Shown here one piece after another: positions 1 through 5,512 of a stretch of DNA of 5,512 nt. The DNA is from Bacteroidota bacterium (GTDB lineage: Bacteria > Bacteroidota > Bacteroidia > Bacteroidales > Prolixibacteraceae). Under the pieces are notes generated by a model. That model had not been told where the DNA came from. It saw only the letters and a list, made by a program, of their open reading frames with translations, and did no database searches. The DNA lies in contig JAUYTA010001002.1 of the NCBI GenBank assembly GCA_030695265.1, forward strand, positions 1 to 5,512, in the 5' to 3' direction. The position numbers were made by a program, and so were the translations under genes. Each line of letters starts with the position of its first letter. Positions within the stretch are counted from its first letter, which is position 1.

Positions 1-1391
1 AAAACGGTATATTTTTCGGCCAATGCTTCCGCAAACTCATGGGTTTCGTATTCATTCAATTCACCCTGACCAGTCAGAAAAGCAACTGTTTGTTTTTCAG
101 TAGTCATCAATTCTGAAAAAGCCGCGGTAAACTCATATTCCAGACTTTCGATCGAATTGTTCAGGTTCACTTCTGAATGCAATGCCGGATTGTTTTTAAG
201 CAAGTTGACACTCATTTGCTTGTCGCCATATTCGATCAACGCTCCCGGAAAAATGCGCCGGGTAACGGTTCCCTGTTTCGTGTTTTGCCTGATATCAGTC
301 GGTTGAAGCCCCTTTCCGGCCAGATCAACAAAAAGCTGATCGCGTCTTTTCACATCTGAAATTTCATAAGGATCGATCACCGAAAGGTTGATCAGTTGCG
401 ACGAATAAGCATTGTAATCGGCAACTTTTTCCTGAACCGACTTTTGAAGTTTTCGGAAACCTGCAGGTAATTCGCCATCCAGATAAAGTGTAATATTGAT
501 CGGTTTGTCAAGTTCTTTTACCAGATTCTTCGAAACAGTGGTGATTGAATATCTTTTTTCAGCCGTCAAATCGAGGCGAAAGAACATTTGTGCCGACAGA
601 AAACCAATGAAAATAACGCCCACAATCGCCAAAGCTCCCAGTTTCAATTCTCTCCTGAAATTGATTTTGTGAAAATGAATGATTCGGCTGGTCAGGAAAA
701 GAAAAAGCAAAATAGTGGCAAGGAAATAAACCAGATCGCGCGAATCGACCACTCCCCGACTGATAGAATTATAATGTTCGTTGATCCCAAAACCGGTAAT
801 CAGTTGCTGAATGGCTGACGGAAGCTGCATTGAACCAACCAGATCGAAACCGAGATAGGCCAGAAATGAAAGCCCCATGGCGAGGATAAAGGAGAAAATC
901 TGGTTGTCGGTGAGCGCTGATGCAAACAAACCGATCGCCACATAAATGGCAGCCAGAAAAAACAAACCGATAAAAGCGCCCCATGTTCCGCCGGTATCAA
1001 TACTTCCAACCGGATTTCCGAGCGAATACACCGAGAAAAAATAAACCAAGGTGGGCAACAACGAAATCGTAACCAGCAACAAACCAGCCAGGTATTTGGC
1101 AAAAACAATCCTGAAAACCGAAAGTGGCCGGGTAAGAAGTACTTCCATGGTTCCCAAACGTTTTTCTTCGGCAAACAAACGCATGGTTACCGCCGGAACC
1201 AAAAACAGGTAAACCCACGGCGCCAGCGAAAACAAACCATCGAGCGAAGCATATCCGCCCTCCATGATATTGTAATTTCCGGGAAAAACCCACAGAAACA
1301 AACTCGTTGCCAGCAGGAACACGAAAACCACCACATATCCTGTGAGCGATCCAAAAAAACTGGTAATTTCTTTTTTTAAGAGACTGTACAT
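1..1391 (-). CDS. GldF-GldG fusion: ABC transporter permease joined to Gldg-family auxiliary domain (3' end outside window)
   Basis: One open frame of 463 codons runs from an ATG at 1391 to the left edge without a stop; I translated it codon by codon. Residues 1-240 resemble GldF, an ABC-2-type permease, with about six hydrophobic segments (roughly 16-36, 52-72, 98-121, 138-162, 165-186, 219-238) and a conserved cytoplasmic AEEKRLGTMEVLLTRP stretch at 74-89. After a short basic linker (HKINFRRE) a further membrane segment (about 249-267) leads into FFRLDLTAEKRYS, the typical opening of GldG. An ABC_transp_aux-like extracytoplasmic region follows (LYLDGELPAGFRKLQ, VIDPYEI, VAFLTGQGE). In Flavobacterium GldF and GldG are separate proteins working with the ATPase GldA in a complex needed for gliding, but homologues also occur in non-gliding Bacteroidota, so motility is not implied. 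No ATPase gene is visible. The missing end should hold the rest of the GldG region and probably a C-terminal anchor. Family assignment is firm; transported substrate unknown. Confidence 0.9.
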   Translation of the reverse strand, partial: MYSLLKKEITSFFGSLTGYVVVFVFLLATSLFLWVFPGNYNIMEGGYASLDGLFSLAPWVYLFLVPAVTMRLFAEEKRLGTMEVLLTRPLSVFRIVFAKYLAGLLLVTISLLPTLVYFFSVYSLGNPVGSIDTGGTWGAFIGLFFLAAIYVAIGLFASALTDNQIFSFILAMGLSFLAYLGFDLVGSMQLPSAIQQLITGFGINEHYNSISRGVVDSRDLVYFLATILLFLFLTSRIIHFHKINFRRELKLGALAIVGVIFIGFLSAQMFFRLDLTAEKRYSITTVSKNLVKELDKPINITLYLDGELPAGFRKLQKSVQEKVADYNAYSSQLINLSVIDPYEISDVKRRDQLFVDLAGKGLQPTDIRQNTKQGTVTRRIFPGALIEYGDKQMSVNLLKNNPALHSEVNLNNSIESLEYEFTAAFSELMTTEKQTVAFLTGQGELNEYETHEFAEALAEKYTV

Positions 1392-1401
1392 ACTCTAAAT
1401 G

Positions 1402-1453
1402 TTACTTCTTTGGTTTTTATGATTTTACCCTTACTTCTTTTATAAATTTTACC
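1402..1453. repeat. Imperfect direct repeat upstream of the gldFG-like gene
   Basis: Two copies lie one base apart: 1402-1429 (28 nt) and 1431-1453 (23 nt). Both begin TTACTTCTTT and end ATTTTACC on the plus strand; the first has about five extra bases (GGTTT) in the middle. They occupy the leader of the gldFG-like gene, starting 11 bases before its ATG. They could be a protein-binding site or a slippage duplication. The similarity is seen directly; any function is a guess. Confidence 0.55.
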
Positions 1454-1478
1454 ATTTTCGTGAGGTCACGAAAATGGT
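1451..1478. repeat. Perfect inverted repeat (13-bp arms, 2-bp centre)
   Basis: The arms ACCATTTTCGTGA (1451-1463) and TCACGAAAATGGT (1466-1478) are exact reverse complements around a GG centre. As RNA it would form a 12-bp stem with a four-base loop. Neither strand has a clear run of T directly after the stem (minus: AAAATTTATA; plus: GGGGATG), so it is not a canonical intrinsic terminator. It could still end transcription of the methyltransferase pair before the gldFG-like gene, act as an operator, or belong to a dispersed palindromic element. Confidence 0.75.
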
Positions 1479-1482
1479 GGGG

Positions 1483-1519
1483 ATGTTGAACGACAAATCC
1501 CGAAGGGATTTAATGTTGA
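1483..1519. repeat. 7-bp hairpin flanked by ATGTTGA direct repeats
   Basis: AAATCCC (1495-1501) and GGGATTT (1505-1511) form a perfect 7-bp stem with a 3-base centre (GAA on plus, TTC on minus). The 7-mer ATGTTGA stands on both sides in the same orientation, at 1483-1489 and 1513-1519. From memory, CCCGAAGGG-centred hairpins of this look recur between genes in Bacteroidota genomes, so this may be one copy of a dispersed intergenic repeat. It may also serve as a weak terminator about 50 bases after the stop of the complete methyltransferase gene, although no T-run follows it. Confidence 0.55.
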
Positions 1520-1558
1520 TCACCCCCAATAAAATATGCTTGTCCAAGTGGTTTAATT

Positions 1559-3442
1559 TTATGTAATATACAATACGCCATATTTGTTTTGGAGAAATAC
1601 ATTTCTTTCGACAGAAGAATCCGTCGATAAGAGAAACTCTTCTTCATCAGTTGTCAGTTTACAAATGCTAAAATCCTTCACGTAGTTTTTTGCCAATGCA
1701 TAGAAATTACCAGAATATGGTTTACTTGTATGCTTTATGTAATACCAAAAAACATTGGATTCAAGAATTCGTTTTACAATCTTCAATTCTCTTTCGGAAT
1801 CGCAAAATAGAGCATAGCCAGCGTATAGCAATAAATCTTCTTGATTCGTATATACGAAATACGGTTGGCTCGCCATGTATGGAAACAATAGTTTTTTCCC
1901 ATAATCATTAATTGCTTGCGAACGTCCGAATTCAAACCATTTGTATTTTTTGGGGTTTCCTTTATCTCTGTTGAACAGTTGTTCTTGGTTGAGCTTTAAG
2001 TATGCATAAGCATTGGGATATTTATTTTGAAAATACGATTCTTCAAATACAATCATTTTATTATGACCGCTTTTAAAAAGGTCAAGTTGATTATTGTTTG
2101 TATGATATGGGAAAATAATTTTTTCTGTTAATAAAGGAATTTCGTTTTCTGTTTTTAACCGGTTTGGTTTTATTATATCTCTACAAATGTCCTTTTCTAT
2201 TTTATGAAGTTTGCCATTTTGGTGATAAAAATATTTATCATCCTCATCAACAGGCTTAAAAATAAAAATGTCATTACTCAATGTTGCTAAGCCATTTTTA
2301 ATTGAATATTTGTTTCCCAAAGTTATTCCTGCATTTTCAAGCTTGTCAATATTTTCAAGTATCTGACTTTTATTCAGAATCCAGCCTTTGTTAGTGTTCA
2401 ATAGTTTGTATGAAACATCTGAAAATGGTTTAACTGTGTTGGTTTTAATAGCATCTGAATTTGCTTTTACATACTTTACCGAATCTGACTTATTTTTCGA
2501 AATACTGACAATGCATGTGTAAGTCGATTTGTTCACAAATATCTGCTGATTACCAAAATCAATTATTGATACTGCTAGTTTATTTTGCTTGAAGTATTCG
2601 CGAAGATTTCGGGCATTGACACTTCGCTTAAATGTGTTTACCGTGATAAAACTTAGCAAACCAGTTTCTTTCAGGTTTACTAATCCAATCTCAAAAAACG
2701 GAATATACAAATCAGGATTACCAGATTTGGTAACTTCCCATTTCGACATCAATTTTTTAGAATCTTTACTTAAATGTTTTGCACGAACATAAGGTGGATT
2801 GCCGACAACAGCATCAAAACCTATGAAATCCGGAATATTACTTTTCCAGTCAAAATCTAATGCATTACCAACGTACAAATTGAACTCAAACGCTGGAATA
2901 TCTTCACCATTAGAAACTGCAAGAAGCGTTAGAAGTATTTTAGCCCGTTCAATGGTATAATCAGAAATATCCAGCCCGAAAATATTCTCTCTGAATATTT
3001 CAGCATAAGTTTTTGTCGTTTTCGCTTTTATTCTTTCAACAGCCGAATGCAGGAAAGCTCCTGTCCCACAAGCAATGTCTGCAATGGTTAAGGAATGAAT
3101 GCCTTTGTTGCCGTTTGAATTAACTGCATTGTCGACTATATAGCTTTTAATGTAGTTCGGCGTGTAAACGGCACCATTTGTAACAACATCTTTCGAGGGG
3201 ATCGTTATTTCAAATAATTCTGTCAAGTCTTCAAGATCATACTTGCTATTCTTTAGCTTCACCAAATTCGTAAATTCTGAAACTTTTTGGGTGTCATTTC
3301 CTTCAATGCACGACTGAATTAACTTGTTATGCAAAATTGATATTTTACTGAACTCTAAAAAGGCACCGACTATTAACTTGTTCGACAAAGCAAGATCATC
3401 GGAATAGTTCTTAAGATATGTTATTATTTCCTTATGAATCAT
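1559..3442 (-). CDS. N6-adenine DNA methyltransferase, Eco57I/TaqI type (complete, 627 aa)
   Basis: Predicted to transfer a methyl group from S-adenosylmethionine to adenine N6 in a specific DNA site. A short N-terminal helical region (about 1-85) precedes TNGAVYTP (88-95, motif X-like). Next come the AdoMet loop IADIACGTGAF (120-130), the acidic FGLDIS motif (155-160) and the catalytic NPPY (215-218) within FDAVVGNPPYV. Conserved strands follow (LLSFITVNTF, 262-271). From about 375 to 597 lies a target-recognition region of TaqI C-terminal type, including IIKPNRL (423-429), KIIFPYHT (441-448) and a final SKPYSGNFYALAKNYVKDFSI segment (573-593). I see no PD-ExK nuclease motif, and 627 aa is shorter than typical type IIG enzymes (about 1000 aa) that fuse cutting and methylation. 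The ATG overlaps the stop of the upstream methyltransferase gene (ATGA), which fixes the start and suggests translational coupling. Low G+C relative to the gldFG-like gene suggests horizontal transfer. Recognition site cannot be read from the sequence. Confidence 0.9.
   Translation of the reverse strand: MIHKEIITYLKNYSDDLALSNKLIVGAFLEFSKISILHNKLIQSCIEGNDTQKVSEFTNLVKLKNSKYDLEDLTELFEITIPSKDVVTNGAVYTPNYIKSYIVDNAVNSNGNKGIHSLTIADIACGTGAFLHSAVERIKAKTTKTYAEIFRENIFGLDISDYTIERAKILLTLLAVSNGEDIPAFEFNLYVGNALDFDWKSNIPDFIGFDAVVGNPPYVRAKHLSKDSKKLMSKWEVTKSGNPDLYIPFFEIGLVNLKETGLLSFITVNTFKRSVNARNLREYFKQNKLAVSIIDFGNQQIFVNKSTYTCIVSISKNKSDSVKYVKANSDAIKTNTVKPFSDVSYKLLNTNKGWILNKSQILENIDKLENAGITLGNKYSIKNGLATLSNDIFIFKPVDEDDKYFYHQNGKLHKIEKDICRDIIKPNRLKTENEIPLLTEKIIFPYHTNNNQLDLFKSGHNKMIVFEESYFQNKYPNAYAYLKLNQEQLFNRDKGNPKKYKWFEFGRSQAINDYGKKLLFPYMASQPYFVYTNQEDLLLYAGYALFCDSERELKIVKRILESNVFWYYIKHTSKPYSGNFYALAKNYVKDFSICKLTTDEEEFLLSTDSSVERNVFLQNKYGVLYIT
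3439..3442 (-). other. ATGA start/stop overlap coupling the two methyltransferase genes
   Basis: On the minus strand the four bases ATGA contain both the ATG of the downstream gene (3442-3440) and the TGA of the upstream gene (3441-3439). This arrangement usually means the genes share one mRNA and that the second is translated by ribosomes finishing the first, favouring matched protein amounts. No strong Shine-Dalgarno sequence precedes the ATG, which is usual in Bacteroidota. Confidence 0.85.
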
Positions 3443-5511
3443 AGCAATTCAATTATTTCAATTCGGTTAATATTTCGTCCTCTTTTAGTGAAAAACTCAA
3501 CTTCCTCTGCAGGCAATTGATACAGTTCATAAACCTTCGCATCAAGTCTGATCCAAAGCCTATTCAGAGAATTGCGCAAAATATTTTTATGCCGAGGTGT
3601 TGCCGAAATAAACTGATTCTGAATTCGCTCAATATCTTTTCCAAGTCTTGCTATTTCCCGAATAAGCTCAGGGTTGTTTTCATAATTCACTTTTGGAAAA
3701 GGAATCGGCTCAATAAACTGTTTGTTGAACTTAAAATATCCATTTTGCTGAGGATTTGCTATCGATCTTGCACAAACAGAAAATAAGGTAGAGTTTATGA
3801 TACTTGCCACAGCGTACAAGTTGGGTTCATCTTTAATTGGAATATCAATGAAAAACATGTTTGCATTATCGCAATAATTATTCGGGTTCTGAGTAACTGC
3901 GGTAAATGTGTCATTCGCAGTCATTGGGATTAAAACCTTTGGATATATAGCTTTATGATTCTGTACACGTGTAAAATGATGCCACAAGTCATTACCTACG
4001 CAAGTTTCAACATTTGCAATAATTTCGTCTTTATTTCTTGTCAAATAAGCACCAGCCAAAGGAAAGCGTGAAGAAAAATCAGAAAATCGAATAGAATCAT
4101 TATATTCCTCTGAAACATCATAAGGGAAAATTACATAAGTGGTAGTAGTGTCTTTGCAGAAGGGATAAAACTGTTCGTTAACCAACAAAGGTCTGCAAGC
4201 AGCTATTTCAATTAAAATATCATTCTCTAAATGTGAGTCACATAAAATAGTTCCGTCATCATTAAACGATTTTACTTTCAAATGATAAGCTCTATCCCAC
4301 AAAACCTGAATCCCAACTTTTACTTTTGCGAAATCGCCAAATTTCCCATGTCTGTTTAATAGCCTTGTTTTGATACTAAGTAATTCAGCATCATTAAAAT
4401 TCCATGGATTTACATCAAAGGCATTTGAAGGTATTACCGTAAAGCTGGAACTATCCGTTTCAAATGGTTCAATACTTTCAAGTTTTGCAGGTATTTCTTC
4501 AACCTGATTTGAAATCTTTATAAAGGAAACTATCTCGGGATGAGATTTTTCAAGAATCAGAGAAGCAATGTATGTAATTCTGTCTTTGAATAAATCTGTT
4601 GTTTCAAAGTCGATTACTTGTGAAAGTAATTGATTGGAAGTGATATACTCTCTTATTTTCTTTCCGTATTCTGTTTTGAAGAAACGTTTCTGAATAATAA
4701 AACCTAGTTTCCCCTGATTATTTAAAAGTCCAATAGCCCGTTCTATAAATGCAACAGACAAGTCAACTTTGCCATTTTGGGTAGTTTCATATTTCTCCTT
4801 TAAGTACTGATGCATAAAAGGATATTCTACGTTATAGTTTTTAACTTCAACATAGGGTGGATTCCCGACAATAAAATCGAATCCTCCTTTATCGGTAAAT
4901 ATTTCAGAGAACCCAGCTTCTGAATTCCAATCAAATGGATTTGTCTTATAAAGTTGTACTTCGTTCGTATTTATGTCTGGATATTCTTCCCTAATATCAT
5001 AGGAAACAAGAGTATTTCCGCATTTAACATTGCTTCCTACATTATTTAGAATTTGTTTCCCATAAATTCCAATGTCTTGATAGTTTTCATGAAAATCAAT
5101 GCTATCAATAACTTTAAGGGATAATGACATTCTTGCAACTTCAACTGCTTCGGGGTCAATATCAACAGCATAAATGCAATTGGATATTAATCTTCGTTTG
5201 CCTTCTATGGTTAAGGTTGTGTTATTGCCATTTTTGAAAAATAGCTCAGAAAAATCAGTAGGTTGGTATTGATTATAGTATTCAGTAATTATATTTTGTA
5301 GGTAATCGAAAATTTCAATTAGGAAAATACCACTACCGCATGCAAAATCAAGAATTCTCTTCTGAAATATTCCGTGAAGACCGTTCTCCTGTATTTTGTT
5401 TTTAGATATTGTTCTTTTCAATATGTCTTGAACCAAAAACTGCGGTGTACTTATCGCACCATTAGTTTTCAAGTACTCAAGTTTGAGCTTTTCAGAAACT
5501 ACTCCATTTTC
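3439..5511 (-). CDS. N6-adenine DNA methyltransferase, Eco57I type (N-terminus outside window, 690 aa visible)
   Basis: The frame is open to the right edge. Numbering from the TTG at 5472, motifs are TNGAISTP (3-10, motif X-like), ILDFACGSGIF (40-50, AdoMet loop), YAVDIDPEAVEVARMSL (101-117, acidic motif), NPPY (204-207) in FDFIVGNPPYVEV, then KLGFIIQKRF (255-264). A target-recognition-like region (about 375-600) includes FAKVKVGIQ (381-389) and ends in NKQFIEPIPFPKV (583-595). It is followed by a charged helical segment and the family's closing motif AKVYELYQLPAEEVE (645-659). Thirteen further in-frame codons precede the TTG before the edge, so the TTG is unlikely to be the start. Such enzymes normally carry more protein before the TP motif, often a helical domain and in type IIG enzymes a nuclease domain; that part cannot be seen. 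It probably heads or continues an operon with the downstream methyltransferase gene. Function as DNA adenine methylase is well supported; whether it also cuts DNA is open. Confidence 0.88.
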   Translation of the reverse strand, partial: ENGVVSEKLKLEYLKTNGAISTPQFLVQDILKRTISKNKIQENGLHGIFQKRILDFACGSGIFLIEIFDYLQNIITEYYNQYQPTDFSELFFKNGNNTTLTIEGKRRLISNCIYAVDIDPEAVEVARMSLSLKVIDSIDFHENYQDIGIYGKQILNNVGSNVKCGNTLVSYDIREEYPDINTNEVQLYKTNPFDWNSEAGFSEIFTDKGGFDFIVGNPPYVEVKNYNVEYPFMHQYLKEKYETTQNGKVDLSVAFIERAIGLLNNQGKLGFIIQKRFFKTEYGKKIREYITSNQLLSQVIDFETTDLFKDRITYIASLILEKSHPEIVSFIKISNQVEEIPAKLESIEPFETDSSSFTVIPSNAFDVNPWNFNDAELLSIKTRLLNRHGKFGDFAKVKVGIQVLWDRAYHLKVKSFNDDGTILCDSHLENDILIEIAACRPLLVNEQFYPFCKDTTTTYVIFPYDVSEEYNDSIRFSDFSSRFPLAGAYLTRNKDEIIANVETCVGNDLWHHFTRVQNHKAIYPKVLIPMTANDTFTAVTQNPNNYCDNANMFFIDIPIKDEPNLYAVASIINSTLFSVCARSIANPQQNGYFKFNKQFIEPIPFPKVNYENNPELIREIARLGKDIERIQNQFISATPRHKNILRNSLNRLWIRLDAKVYELYQLPAEEVEFFTKRGRNINRIEIIELL

Positions 5512-5512
5512 A

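Noticed and set aside
588..1293. Short open frames on both strands inside the transporter gene
   Set aside because: They overlap a long frame with clear GldF/GldG features; their translations show no family likeness.
1451..1519. CRISPR array
   Set aside because: The repeats here are short palindromes and one direct 7-mer, not regularly spaced identical units.
1392..1558. A Bacteroidota promoter (TTTG near -33, TAnnTTTG near -7) for the gldFG-like gene
   Set aside because: I found no pair of boxes with proper spacing on the minus strand; TAACATTT close to the ATG is only a partial match.
1690..3786. Plus-strand open frames of 67-89 codons within the methyltransferase genes
   Set aside because: They lie antisense to well-supported genes and show no recognisable motif.
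5470..5472. TTG as start codon of the first methyltransferase
   Set aside because: Thirteen more in-frame codons lead to the window edge without a stop, and the conserved TP motif would start almost at residue 1, so the true start is most likely outside.
1559..5511. One type IIG gene split by a frameshift
   Set aside because: Each frame has its own complete set of AdoMet and NPPY motifs and its own C-terminal region, so these are two genes and not halves of one.
1559..5511. BREX PglX or DISARM methylase assignment
   Set aside because: Those systems are defined by neighbouring genes (PglZ, BrxC, DrmA, DrmB), none of which is visible, and the visible sizes do not match a single PglX of about 1200 aa.

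Overview
The window looks like a chromosomal segment of a Bacteroidota bacterium, probably of the Bacteroidales/Marinilabiliales type. The main evidence is a GldF/GldG-type ABC transporter gene at the left end, a combination characteristic of this phylum. The AT-rich genes with an ATGA overlap and no obvious Shine-Dalgarno sequences fit as well. The exact lineage is a guess.

All three genes lie on the minus strand, so the order of transcription runs from right to left. From the right edge down to 3439 is a large N6-adenine DNA methyltransferase gene of the Eco57I/TaqI kind, whose 5' end is outside the window. It overlaps by 4 bp (ATGA) a second, complete methyltransferase gene of the same general kind (1559-3442). 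Both proteins carry the Gx(I/V)xTP motif, the ACGxG S-adenosylmethionine loop and the NPPY catalytic motif, followed by a different C-terminal target-recognition-like region. They are clearly diverged relatives rather than two pieces of one broken gene. Together they look like the modification part of a restriction-modification or phage-defence locus. No endonuclease, helicase or separate specificity subunit is visible, and any partner would have to be encoded beyond the right edge or in the missing N-terminus of the first gene.

A 167-bp non-coding gap (1392-1558) separates the methyltransferase pair from the next gene. It holds a perfect 13-bp-arm palindrome, a second 7-bp hairpin flanked by a direct 7-mer repeat, and an imperfect 23-28 nt direct repeat just before the next start codon. 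Base composition changes across this gap: the methyltransferase side is visibly more AT-rich (16 G+C in the 60 bases of 2221-2280, against 27 in 1081-1140). This suggests that the methyltransferase locus is acquired and the transporter gene is resident.

From 1391 to the left edge runs one uninterrupted reading frame. It starts as a GldF-type membrane permease and continues without a stop into a GldG-type auxiliary domain, i.e. a GldF-GldG fusion. The 3' end is outside the window.
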